38,130 bases of DNA from Acidobacteriota bacterium (GTDB lineage Bacteria; Actinomycetota; Acidimicrobiia; Acidimicrobiales; RAAP-2), in assembly GCA_018971185.1 (NCBI GenBank), contig JAGXBH010000019.1, forward strand, positions 1-38,130, in the 5' to 3' direction. Positions 8,712 to 15,981 of this stretch are shown here, one piece after another. A program made the translations under genes and the position numbers. Below the pieces are notes generated by a model. It searched no databases. It had not been told where the DNA came from and saw nothing but the letters and a program-made list of their open reading frames with translations. The first letter of the stretch is position 1; each line of letters opens with the position of its first letter.

Positions 8712-10028
8712 TCAGTCGGCGGTCTCGGCGTCGGCCACGATGAGCCGTGGTCCCGAGGGCCAGTCGAAGTAGCGCCAGGTCCAATTGATCATCACCCGGA
8801 GCTTGTTCCGGAATCCCACGAGATACCACAGGTGCAGGCCGAGCCAGGCGATCCAGCCCAACGTCCCCTTGACCGTCGGCCCCTTGGGCAGGGTGGCCAC
8901 GGCGGCGTGGCGCCCGATGGTCGCCATGATGCCCTTGTTGTGGAACTTGAAGGGCAAGGGCGGCTTGCCCTCGCCCTGACGCACGATCTGCGCCGCGACG
9001 TGGCGCCCCGACTGCATGGCCACGGGAGCCAGTTGCGGGTAATACCCACCATCGGGGTTGGGAATCGCCGCGGCGTCGCCCACGGCCCACTCGTGGGGTC
9101 GATCGAGGATTTGCAGCGACGGCGACACCCGCACCCGGCCGCCGGGACCGGCATCGGCTTGGACGTCCGTCGCCAGGGTGCCGGTCGCGGTGACGCCGGC
9201 GGCCCAGATGACGGCCGCCACGCGAAGACGTTCGCCGTCGGCGAATCGAATTGCGTGCTCCTCGACCTCGACCACGCTGCGGCCGAATTCGACCTCGACC
9301 CCCATGCGTTCGAGCTCCTTGAGCGCGTAGGCGCTGGCCTTCTCCGGGAAGGGCGTGAGTAGCCGCGGCGCCATGTCGACCAGGATGATGCGCACTCGCG
9401 TGGGGTCCAACCGGAGTCCGTCGCGTTTGATGACGGTCTTGATGAGTTCTGAGAGGGCGCCGGAGGTCTCGACGCCGGTCGGTCCGCCTCCCACGATCAC
9501 GAAGTTCAGCCCGAGCGGTGCGGTGTCGGCGACCGCGTCGGCGTGCTCGAGGGACGAGAGGAGTCGGTTGCGCAGGCGTCGCGCGTCGGCCAGGGAGTAG
9601 AGGGGGATCGCGTGCTGCGACGCGCCCGGGATGCCGAAGAAGGCGGCGGTCGCCCCCGTCGCGATCACCAGGTGGTCGTACGCGATCTCGGTGTCGTCTC
9701 CGAGGACGACGACCTGACGTTCGTGGTCCACGTGGCGCACCTGACCGTGGCGGAAGCGGACGTTGTCAGCCTTGCCGAAGACCGTGCGGATGGGATAGGC
9801 CACCTCGGCGGGCTCCAGCATGGCGGTCGCCACTTGGTAGAGCAAGGGCAGGAACGTGTGGAAGTTGTGTCGATCGACGATGGTCACACGCACTCGCTGG
9901 CCCGCCAGCCCCCGAGCCACCTCGAGCCCCCCGAAGCCTCCGCCCACGATGACCACGTGGGGTGACGGCGCCGGGTCAGGTCCGGTCAACGCCGTCATCG
10001 AGGTCATCGCCATATCTGATTTAATCAT
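8712..10028 (-). CDS. ndh: Type II NADH dehydrogenase (NDH-2)
   Basis: 438 residues. A single-subunit, non-proton-pumping flavoprotein that oxidises NADH and reduces quinone at the membrane face. The FAD Rossmann motif VVIVGGGFGGLEVARGL is at 25-41; FHTFLPLLYQVATAML is the quinone-site hallmark; a second dinucleotide motif, FVIVGGGPTGVETSGAL, binds NADH (about 175-191); VIWAAGV and WAVGDAAAIP follow, and LWYLVGFRNKL near the end is the membrane-associating region. The start is uncertain: the first ATG (10028) lies inside a TATGAT box, so ATG at 10013 or 10007 may be used. It is 16 bp behind the MFS gene. Confidence 0.93.
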   Translation of the reverse strand: MIKSDMAMTSMTALTGPDPAPSPHVVIVGGGFGGLEVARGLAGQRVRVTIVDRHNFHTFLPLLYQVATAMLEPAEVAYPIRTVFGKADNVRFRHGQVRHVDHERQVVVLGDDTEIAYDHLVIATGATAAFFGIPGASQHAIPLYSLADARRLRNRLLSSLEHADAVADTAPLGLNFVIVGGGPTGVETSGALSELIKTVIKRDGLRLDPTRVRIILVDMAPRLLTPFPEKASAYALKELERMGVEVEFGRSVVEVEEHAIRFADGERLRVAAVIWAAGVTATGTLATDVQADAGPGGRVRVSPSLQILDRPHEWAVGDAAAIPNPDGGYYPQLAPVAMQSGRHVAAQIVRQGEGKPPLPFKFHNKGIMATIGRHAAVATLPKGPTVKGTLGWIAWLGLHLWYLVGFRNKLRVMINWTWRYFDWPSGPRLIVADAETAD

Positions 10029-10044
10029 ACTTGACCCGAATCAA

Positions 10045-11346
10045 TTAAGTTCCGTGATGGCTCACTCGACGACCCATCACGTAGATCACGCCGCCCAGCA
10101 CCAACACGAGGGCGAGGAACTGGTCACCGGCCGCGAAGTCGAGACTGATCGCCACCGGTATCAGCGCCCCCAACACCCACGCGAGTTGCTGGCGGACCGC
10201 GAAGCGCGCGAAGGTCCGCCCTTGCGCGCCACTCGGCACGAGGCGCTGGGTGATCGCGTCGAAGCTCGGCTGGGCGACCGCCGCACCCAGTCCCAGCCAA
10301 CCCGCCATCGTCGTCTGGACGATCAAGGTGGGATGGCGCGAGGCCAGACCCGCCCCCACACCCGTAGCCAGGATGGCCAGCGCCAGCAACGTCGACTCGC
10401 CCAGGGCGCTGCGCACCCGGGTGACGACGCCGAGTCCCAGCAAGGAACCCACCGCGCTGGCCGAGAGAGCCAGGGCGAACCACTGCAGACCCGCGTGCTC
10501 GCGTCGTAGTCCGAAGGCCAGGAGGAACGAGCTGAATCCCACGCCGAAGCGCATCAACGCCGACGCGCTCAGCCCCCAGGTCACCTCGGCCTCGCCCAGG
10601 GGGTTCAGCACGTGCAGGTCGCGCTCGCCCGGGCTCATGTTGGCCTCCTCGCGCACCACCCGGTTGGGGCGCTGCAGCCGCACGCTCGCCACCGTGGCCC
10701 CCGCGAACACCGCCGACGCCACGACGAGCACGCTGGTCGCGCCGAGAGTCTTGAGCACCGCCGCGCCGATCGACCCCGCGATGATCCCACTCACCGTGCC
10801 CAGCAGCGTCAACTGCGCGTTGAATCCCGCGAATCCGCGAACCTGGCGGGCGCCCTCATTGGGCCAGCCCGCGTGACCCACGCCGGTGGTGTGCTCGTGG
10901 AACTGGTCGGTGCGCGCCATCTCCGGCACCAGGGCGCCCCGCGTGACGCCGTAGAGCTTGGAGGAGATCAACACGGCGAAGGCCTCGGGGAAGAGCCAGA
11001 GGGAGTTGAGGTGCTGGCTCATCGACCAACACAACAGGACCCGCGCGCCCGCTGAGAGCGCCACCAGGATCCGCCGACCGTTGGCCGAGCGGTCGATGAG
11101 GGGACCGAGGATGGGCGACACCACCGCGAAGGGAGCGATCGTGAGGAGCAAGTAGGCGAGCACCTTCGACTTGGCCTCGGTGGGCGACACCGAGAAGAAC
11201 AGGGAGCCCGCCAGCGACACGGTGACCAGCGTGTCGCCCGCCATCATCACCACGTGCACCAGAGCGAGTCGGCCGAAGGCCGTTCTCTGGTCAAAGAGGT
11301 CCTGCACCGAGGCCCACGCCAGAGAGGCCAGTCCACGTCGACGCAC
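10045..11346 (-). CDS. MFS transporter
   Basis: 433 residues with about 10-12 hydrophobic segments. It has the major-facilitator profile: an early TM pair, PILGPLIDRSANGRR (motif A-like loop), a long central loop with EANMSPGERDLHVLNPLGE, and a C-terminal TM bundle. This places it with uncharacterised DHA-like efflux or ferrous/other transporters; the substrate is not predictable. The GTG start has TAGGGT exactly 6 nt upstream, so the mRNA is probably leaderless. ndh follows after 16 bp and may be in the same operon. Confidence 0.85.
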   Translation of the reverse strand: MRRRGLASLAWASVQDLFDQRTAFGRLALVHVVMMAGDTLVTVSLAGSLFFSVSPTEAKSKVLAYLLLTIAPFAVVSPILGPLIDRSANGRRILVALSAGARVLLCWSMSQHLNSLWLFPEAFAVLISSKLYGVTRGALVPEMARTDQFHEHTTGVGHAGWPNEGARQVRGFAGFNAQLTLLGTVSGIIAGSIGAAVLKTLGATSVLVVASAVFAGATVASVRLQRPNRVVREEANMSPGERDLHVLNPLGEAEVTWGLSASALMRFGVGFSSFLLAFGLRREHAGLQWFALALSASAVGSLLGLGVVTRVRSALGESTLLALAILATGVGAGLASRHPTLIVQTTMAGWLGLGAAVAQPSFDAITQRLVPSGAQGRTFARFAVRQQLAWVLGALIPVAISLDFAAGDQFLALVLVLGGVIYVMGRRVSHHGT

Positions 11347-11352
11347 GCCTCC

Positions 11353-11358
11353 ACCCTA
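11353..11358 (-). promoter_or_regulatory. Leaderless -10 box (TAGGGT) of the MFS gene
   Basis: TAGGGT, then exactly 6 nt, then the GTG start. The transcription start is predicted on or next to the start codon. A GGAGG is present but only 1 nt from the GTG, too close to act as a ribosome site. Confidence 0.6.
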
Positions 11359-11460
11359 GTGACCGCTTCCGCCGACTCCTGGTCGAACGGCGCCCTCGCG
11401 CGGTCCCGGACCGCAGCGGACTGAGTTGCGAGGGCGAAGCGTCGCCGCGTGGACGGGTCC

Positions 11461-11541
11461 TCGTCATCGTGATCTCGTCATCGTGATCTCGTCGTCGTGA
11501 TCTCGTCGTCGGGTCATGGTCACCGCGTCGTGGTCACCGCG
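11461..11541. repeat. Tandem 14-bp repeats and paired 10-bp direct repeats in a divergent promoter region
   Basis: TCGTCATCGTGATC occurs at 11461-11474 and 11475-11488, a variant at 11489-11502 and a partial at 11503-11515. Then GGTCACCGCG occurs at 11518-11527 and again at 11532-11541; the second copy covers the expected -35 of the ABC gene. The pair is a candidate regulator site. Confidence 0.6.
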
Positions 11542-11556
11542 GACGGTCGCACTGCG

Positions 11557-11562
11557 TAGGCT
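11557..11562 (+). promoter_or_regulatory. Leaderless -10 box (TAGGCT) of the ABC exporter
   Basis: TAGGCT, then 6 nt, then the GTG at 11569. No Shine-Dalgarno sequence is present. Same geometry as the divergent MFS gene. Confidence 0.6.
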
Positions 11563-11568
11563 GGCCCC

Positions 11569-12531
11569 GTGTCGAGCCCCACCACCTCACCGGTCATCGT
11601 CACCGAGGGACTCACCAAGCGCTACGCCGGCACTGACTTCCTCGCCGTCGACCGCCTCGACCTGCGCGTGAACGCCGGCGAGATCTTCGGTCTGCTCGGA
11701 CCCAACGGTGCCGGCAAGACCACCACCGCGGGGATGCTCACCACGCGAGTGGTCCCCACCTCGGGCTCGGCCCACGTGGCGGGCGTCGACGTCATCGCCC
11801 ATCCCGCGCGGGCCAAGCAATTCATCGGCGTCGTCTCACAGTCCAACACCCTCGACCGCCAACTCAGCGTCACCGAGAACCTCTACTTCCACGGACGCCT
11901 GTTCGGCATGGGCGCGGACGAGTCGCGACGCGCCGCCTCGCGTCTCCTCGAGCAGTTCCAACTCAGCCGATGGGCCGACGCGTCGGTCTACGCGCTGTCG
12001 GGGGGCATGGCCCAACGCCTGATGGTGGCGCGATCGATCCTGCATCGACCGGCCGTGCTGTTCATGGACGAGCCCACCGCGGGACTCGACCCCCAGAGCC
12101 GTCTGGCGCTCTGGGAGATCCTCGAGCAACTCAACGCCGAGGGTCAGACCATCCTGTTGACCACGCACTTCATGCAAGAGGCCGACCAACTCTGCGACCG
12201 GGTGGCCATCATGGACCACGGTGCGATTCTGGCCCTCGACACCCCCGAGGGACTCAAGAGGTCGACGGGCGTGGACACGATCATCTCACTCACCGCCACC
12301 GGTGACCTCGCGGCGCTGTCGTCCGCGCTCCTCACCCGCGTCCCCGGTGCACGCCACGTCCGCACCGTCGAGCAGGGCGTGGAGTTGCACGTGGCGGGAG
12401 GGGAGCACCCACTCACCAGCGTCATCTCCGCCGCGGAGGACAGCGGCGCGATCATCCAGGACCTCTCGATCGCCGAACCGTCCCTCGAAACGGTCTTCAT
12501 CAACCTGACGGGAAAGGAGTTGCGCGACTGA
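11569..12531 (+). CDS. ABC exporter ATP-binding protein, DrrA/CcmA type
   Basis: 320 residues. The cytoplasmic ATPase of a daunorubicin-resistance-type exporter. Walker A LLGPNGAGKTTT (42-53), Q-loop VVSQSNTLD, signature LSGGMAQRL (about 143-151), Walker B VLFMDEPTAGLD (about 161-172), and the H-loop in TTHFMQEADQLC. A roughly 90-residue C-terminal DUF4162-like domain, characteristic of the DrrA family, ends in PSLETVFINLTGKELRD. GTG start without a ribosome site. It overlaps the permease gene as TGATG. The substrate is unknown; drugs, lipids or glycolipids are usual for the family. Confidence 0.93.
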   Translation: MSSPTTSPVIVTEGLTKRYAGTDFLAVDRLDLRVNAGEIFGLLGPNGAGKTTTAGMLTTRVVPTSGSAHVAGVDVIAHPARAKQFIGVVSQSNTLDRQLSVTENLYFHGRLFGMGADESRRAASRLLEQFQLSRWADASVYALSGGMAQRLMVARSILHRPAVLFMDEPTAGLDPQSRLALWEILEQLNAEGQTILLTTHFMQEADQLCDRVAIMDHGAILALDTPEGLKRSTGVDTIISLTATGDLAALSSALLTRVPGARHVRTVEQGVELHVAGGEHPLTSVISAAEDSGAIIQDLSIAEPSLETVFINLTGKELRD

Positions 12532-13397
12532 TGAGCCCTTCGACGAACCGCGATGCGCCCGACGCCACGGCCCGCTCACCCTTCGCCGCGGGCCGCTCGG
12601 CGCTGCTCGCGTTGCTGTCGCGTGACGTCACGGTGTTGCGTAAGGACCTCAGGCTCTTCCTGCTGCGCACCGTGATCCAGCCGTTCCTCCTGTGTTTCGT
12701 GTTCCTCTTCGTCTTCCCCAAGATCGGCCAGTCGGTAGGCGGGAGCGCACCCGCCGCGCAGGTCAGTTTCGCCACGGTGCTGGTGGCGGGGGTGGTCGGC
12801 ATCTCGATCATGTTCCAGGGGGTGCAGTCCGTCGCCCTCGTCATGTCCCAGGAGTTCGGCTTCACCCGTGAGATCGAGGACCGCGTCCAGGCGCCGTGCC
12901 CGATCTGGCTGGTGGCGCTCGAGAAGGTGCTGTCGGGGGCCATCCAGGGCATGGTCTCGGCGGCCATCGTCCTGCCGATCGCCGCGCTGGTCCACGCCCG
13001 CGGCGTCGAGGCGTCGATCCACGTGCACTGGCTCGTCATGCTCACCCTCGTACCCCTGGCGTGCCTGGCCATGGGCTCACTTGGTCTCGTCCTCGGCACC
13101 AGCTTCGAGCCGCGCAACATCGGACTGATGTTCGGGTTCATCATCTTGCCCATCACGTTCCTCGGCGGCACGTACTACGAGTGGTCGCGTCTGGCCCCGG
13201 TGAAGGTCGGATCGTGGCACTGGCTGCAGACCCTGGTCCTGGTCAACCCGTTGCTCTACGTCAATGAGGGGATGCGCGCGTCGTTCACCGACGTCGCGCA
13301 CCTGCCCCTGGTCGTGATCTACCCGGTCCTCATCGGATTCTGCGCGGGCTTCCTCTCACTGGGGCTGCGCAACTTCCGACGACGCGTCCTGTCCTGA
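12531..13397 (+). CDS. ABC-2 type exporter permease, DrrB/NodJ-like
   Basis: 288 residues, the membrane partner of the ATPase. A cytoplasmic N-terminus of about 40 residues, then around six hydrophobic segments: FLLCFVFLFVF, VLVAGVVGISIMFQGVQSVAL, the QGMVSAAIVLPIAALV stretch, LVMLTLVPLACLAMGSLGLV, MFGFIILPITFLGGTYY (family-typical FLGGTYY element) and a final VVIYPVLIGFCAGFLSLGL. The ATG shares its A with the previous stop, and GGAAAGGAG lies 10-18 nt upstream. Stop is 6 bp from the convergent small membrane-protein stop. Confidence 0.92.
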   Translation: MSPSTNRDAPDATARSPFAAGRSALLALLSRDVTVLRKDLRLFLLRTVIQPFLLCFVFLFVFPKIGQSVGGSAPAAQVSFATVLVAGVVGISIMFQGVQSVALVMSQEFGFTREIEDRVQAPCPIWLVALEKVLSGAIQGMVSAAIVLPIAALVHARGVEASIHVHWLVMLTLVPLACLAMGSLGLVLGTSFEPRNIGLMFGFIILPITFLGGTYYEWSRLAPVKVGSWHWLQTLVLVNPLLYVNEGMRASFTDVAHLPLVVIYPVLIGFCAGFLSLGLRNFRRRVLS

Positions 13398-13407
13398 GGC
13401 TCCTCAG
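13394..13407. terminator. Small bidirectional hairpin between convergent genes
   Basis: CTGAG-GCTC-CTCAG spans both stop codons of the permease and the convergent membrane-protein gene. The 5-bp stem is weak, so its role as a terminator is tentative. Confidence 0.3.
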
Positions 13408-13796
13408 AGTCCCGACGAGCTCCCGTCGGGACCCTCACGCCGAGCGACACCCACCTGCGGACGGTACTGCAGGTTGAAGTGGTGGGCATTGAGGTGATCA
13501 TTCTCGCGGTCGTAGCGACCCGCGCGCAGGTCCTTCATGTACTGGCGCTCGCCGGACATCACGCGTCGGGTCAGCATCAGTCCGGCGAAGACGAAGATCG
13601 CCCCCACGATGAGCAGCGCGAAGCCCTCGGAGTAGGGCCAGACGATGTTGAGGCACGTGGGGCTCACCGCGACGCCCGGCGACGTATTCGTCATTGCGAC
13701 GTTGCACGCGTCGCTGATCGCCTTCTCGTGGTGAATGATCCAACCGCCCGTCGCGGCAGCGATCAATCCCAGGACGAAGAGCAAACGTCGGCCCAT
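13404..13796 (-). CDS. Small two-TM membrane protein, unknown
   Basis: 130 residues, not recognised. TM1 is LLFVLGLIAAATGGWII (5-21); an external loop of about 40 residues contains two cysteines (in DACNVA and PTCLNIV), possibly a disulphide; TM2 is FALLIVGAIFVFAGLMLT (about 59-76). A basic cytoplasmic tail (SGERQYMKDLRAGRYDREND) follows. TAGTGT lies exactly 6 nt before the ATG, so the transcript is probably leaderless. It is back-to-back with the DCC gene. Confidence 0.7.
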   Translation of the reverse strand: MGRRLLFVLGLIAAATGGWIIHHEKAISDACNVAMTNTSPGVAVSPTCLNIVWPYSEGFALLIVGAIFVFAGLMLTRRVMSGERQYMKDLRAGRYDRENDHLNAHHFNLQYRPQVGVARREGPDGSSSGL

Positions 13797-13802
13797 AGGA
13801 TC

Positions 13803-13808
13803 ACACTA
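13803..13808 (-). promoter_or_regulatory. Leaderless -10 box (TAGTGT)
   Basis: TAGTGT, 6 nt, then the ATG of the small membrane protein (13796). No Shine-Dalgarno sequence is visible. Confidence 0.55.
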
Positions 13809-13867
13809 CGACACCCACCTCGAGCGACCCCGGACACCCGAACACGACCGGGCCGCCACCTGAGCGG

Positions 13868-14254
13868 ATCCTCATCTTCGACGGCGACTGCGCCCTCTGC
13901 ACCAGGGGTGCTCGATGGCTCGAAGAGCGATGGCGCTCGCCCGTGCCGATCGCCATCGCCGCCCAGCGGGTCCACGCCCAACATCCGCTGCTCGACATCC
14001 CCTCGCGCCGCGAGCTGGACGAGTCGCTGTGGTGGCTCGAGGGCTCACGACGCGACGCGGGTGCGGCCGCCGTCGCGCGGTCCCTCCTGGCCACGTCGTG
14101 GCCGTGGCGGGCTCTCGGCCTTCTTCTCCTGACGCCGCCACTCTCGTGGGTCGCGTCGCCGGCGTACTCGTTCCTCGCGCGTCATCGACACCGGTTGCCC
14201 GGCGCCAGCGACGCCTGCGCACGCGCTCTGGCGACACGACGACCTCGGCGTTAG
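13868..14254 (+). CDS. DCC family thiol-disulfide oxidoreductase-like protein (DUF393), start codon abnormal
   Basis: The conserved N-terminus RILIFDGDCALCTRGARWLE carries the DxDCxxC active-site motif, and the tail around YSFLARHRHRLPGASDAC is typical of DUF393 (about 130 residues). The frame is open from 13799, but no ATG, GTG or TTG occurs between the in-frame stop (13796-13798) and the DCALC motif. The first standard start, GTG at 13943, would delete the active site. I place the start at ATC (13868), which gives 128 residues and the family length, but this is only a proposal. Alternatives are a non-AUG start further up, a sequencing error, or a decayed gene. Its stop overlaps the methyltransferase stop (14251-14254). 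Confidence 0.6.
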   Translation: MLIFDGDCALCTRGARWLEERWRSPVPIAIAAQRVHAQHPLLDIPSRRELDESLWWLEGSRRDAGAAAVARSLLATSWPWRALGLLLLTPPLSWVASPAYSFLARHRHRLPGASDACARALATRRPRR

Positions 14255-15027
14255 ACGTCCCACCAGATCGTGGCCAGCTCCCTCGTCGAGGGTGTCGGGT
14301 TCGCGCGAAGGTAGTCGCGCACCTCGCTCTCGCGCTCGGCCCCCAGACACAGCCTGATCCTGGTGAAGTGCGCGGCCTGGTCGAGGTCCTGCTCCGCGCG
14401 TAGCGACCCACTCCATCGTTGGATCGACGCGTCGATCCCCATCTCCGTGAGGACGGCCAGTAGGTCGTCCGGCGTGGGGTCCTCGGGGCGCTCGATCCGC
14501 CAGAAGTGCCGCCACGCACCCGAGAGGGTGGAGAGCGGGTGACGCTCGGGCATCTCGAGGACCACGCGACGCGACGCGTGGTCGCTGAGCGCTCTGAGGA
14601 ACGGGACGATGTCGCCGACGTTGTAGACGACGTGGTGCGCGGTGACCACCTGGGCCCGAGGCACTTCATTCGCGATCGCTGGCCAGTAACCTTCGAAGGT
14701 CTGCGCTGCGACGCCGCGACGCGACGCGTTCGCCGCGAACATCTCGAGCATCTCGCCCTGGTGGTCGACACCGATGACGCGCGTCGCCGGTGGCGTGAGC
14801 GCGAAGGCCGCGATGCCGCCGCCGCATCCGACGTCCAGCACGCTCGCACCGTCGTCGAGGGCCTCACGAGCTCGTTCGTGCGAGGGGTTGGTGTCGATCA
14901 CCTCGGGGACCTCGAAGAGTACTGGCGGATGTATCCAGGGGCTCTGCGGTGCCGCCGAGGTGATCGACTCCGGGAGGGACCACGCGGCGAGATCGTGTTG
15001 CCACCTCCGCGCCGCGTCGCCCCTCAT
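14251..15027 (-). CDS. SAM-dependent methyltransferase
   Basis: 258 residues. Class I Rossmann methyltransferase: motif I SVLDVGCGGGIAAFAL (about 62-77), acidic motif II VIGVDHQGEML, VVTAHHVVYNV as motif IV, VVLEMPERHPLS as post-motif. The N-terminus (AARRWQHDLAAWSLPESI) looks like the start of a whole protein. The start at 15027 overlaps the upstream stop as ATGA, so it is translated with the 53-residue CxxC gene. The frame extends to 15135, but that would cover the CxxC gene in another frame. Substrate unknown; small-molecule methylation is more likely than RNA. Confidence 0.85.
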   Translation of the reverse strand: MRGDAARRWQHDLAAWSLPESITSAAPQSPWIHPPVLFEVPEVIDTNPSHERAREALDDGASVLDVGCGGGIAAFALTPPATRVIGVDHQGEMLEMFAANASRRGVAAQTFEGYWPAIANEVPRAQVVTAHHVVYNVGDIVPFLRALSDHASRRVVLEMPERHPLSTLSGAWRHFWRIERPEDPTPDDLLAVLTEMGIDASIQRWSGSLRAEQDLDQAAHFTRIRLCLGAERESEVRDYLRANPTPSTRELATIWWDV

Positions 15028-15185
15028 CGTCCGAGGAGGCGCGACAGCAGTCCGCCGCTGGCCGGCTCGTTGGCGCAACTGCAGCGATCCGCCTTGGCCA
15101 CGCCCTTGAGGGCTTGCTCGACGTGATTGCCGCAACCCGCCCAGGTGGCCTTACCGCAACGACGACAGGTGGTCCGATGACACAT
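15024..15185 (-). CDS. 53-residue CxxC zinc-ribbon-like protein
   Basis: A compact Cys-rich protein: Cys2, Cys7, Cys10, Cys18, His21, Cys35, Cys37, with the hallmark CGKATWAGCGNH. This matches a small family found from bacteria to fungi and plants; I know of no assigned function. Metal binding is likely. I used the ATG at 15185 because the family begins with MC; the frame extends seven residues to 15206. A GGAAA precedes it. It is coupled (ATGA) to the methyltransferase, and a CsoR/CstR-like operator lies about 100 nt upstream, which suggests control by copper or sulfur species. Confidence 0.78.
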   Translation of the reverse strand: MCHRTTCRRCGKATWAGCGNHVEQALKGVAKADRCSCANEPASGGLLSRLLGR

Positions 15186-15284
15186 GATTTCCAACTTTCT
15201 TTCCAATGGTGGGATTCACAACGGGGCCGAGGAGCTCGCGTGCACCTTCCCGCACTGCGTTCCCCAACTCCTCCATCTAATCAT

Positions 15285-15300
15285 ATACCCCATAGGGTAT
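15285..15300. promoter_or_regulatory. CsoR/CstR-like operator (ATACCC-N4-GGGTAT)
   Basis: A perfect 6-bp inverted repeat, ATACCC-CATA-GGGTAT, in an AT-rich patch upstream of the CxxC gene. On the minus strand it falls next to TTGATA (15303-15298) and TATGAT (15287-15282) or TTAGAT, so it covers the -35/-10 spacer. The sequence type matches operators described for CsoR and CstR repressors. No CsoR/CstR gene is in the window. Confidence 0.65.
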
Positions 15301-15367
15301 CAACCATCACCCCGTCGCGCCGGTCGTGGACCCCCGCGAGAACCCCTCGCGGCCAGGCATCGCGCCG

Positions 15368-15718
15368 TCAGCGACGTCGCAGCACCAGGCGCGCCACCAT
15401 TCGCCAACCTACGAGGAAGAGGGTCAAGAAACTCAGCGCCACGAGGATGAAGGCGACCGCGGTCCCCTGTCCGGAGACGACGCGCAGCACCATGCCCAGC
15501 GCCACCGTCACCAGGACGATGACGACGCCGTCCATGGGCGCCTCCCCCGAGTGGCGACGTTGGCGCGTGACCAGCCAACCGACGGCGAGCGCCGTGACGA
15601 AGGGCCAGAGGGTCGACGTCATCCCCGCCAGGGAGATGCCGTGCTCGTGGGCGGAGCGGCCGATCGCCACGAAGAGGACGATGAAGAGGGTGTCGAGGGC
15701 GAGGGCGTGGAACTTCAC
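15368..15718 (-). CDS. DUF3054 family membrane protein
   Basis: 116 residues from the GTG at 15718, the normal length for DUF3054. About four hydrophobic segments: ALDTLFIVLFVAIGR (6-20, followed by SAHEHG, a family hallmark), TLWPFVTALAVGWLVTR (about 32-48), MDGVVIVLVTVALGMVLRVV, and AFILVALSFLTLFLVGWRMV. It is known only as an actinobacterial and archaeal membrane family without assigned function. The frame extends upstream to 15865 but without membrane or domain features. TACAAT (15734-15729) lies 10 nt before the GTG, so any leader is 3-4 nt. Confidence 0.83.
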   Translation of the reverse strand: MKFHALALDTLFIVLFVAIGRSAHEHGISLAGMTSTLWPFVTALAVGWLVTRQRRHSGEAPMDGVVIVLVTVALGMVLRVVSGQGTAVAFILVALSFLTLFLVGWRMVARLVLRRR

Positions 15719-15860
15719 AGGTGCAGCGATTGTAGGTCGTGGGGACCATGACGCGGGACCACGGACGTGGCGCGACATCGCGCGCAGAACGGCCACGGTG
15801 TCGAGTGGCCGTTTGGAGCTGCACAGGTGGGGCGACGACATCGTCGCCCCTGATTGGCAA

Positions 15861-15866
15861 TACACT
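15861..15866 (+). promoter_or_regulatory. -10 candidate (TACACT) for the dienelactone hydrolase
   Basis: TACACT in an AT-rich spot, about 115 nt before the ATG at 15982. The intervening leader contains a GGCGG...CCGCC stem and ends with a strong GAGGAGGAG ribosome site. No known riboswitch is recognised. Confidence 0.4.
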
Positions 15867-15981
15867 GCCTGCGGCGGATCGAGTCGTCGGAGGACGAAGC
15901 GACGCCGCCACGGAGCGAACGTTCCGGCTGTACCCCACGCGTCGTCGATGCCCGTCGGCGTGATGCCAACGAGGAGGAGAC

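Noticed and set aside
11461..11515. 14-bp tandem repeats considered as CRISPR
   Set aside because: No spacers; units are adjacent and too short, and no cas genes are present.
13872..14867. 331-codon minus-strand frame
   Set aside because: It runs across the methyltransferase in the wrong frame and is Arg/Ser-rich without motifs.
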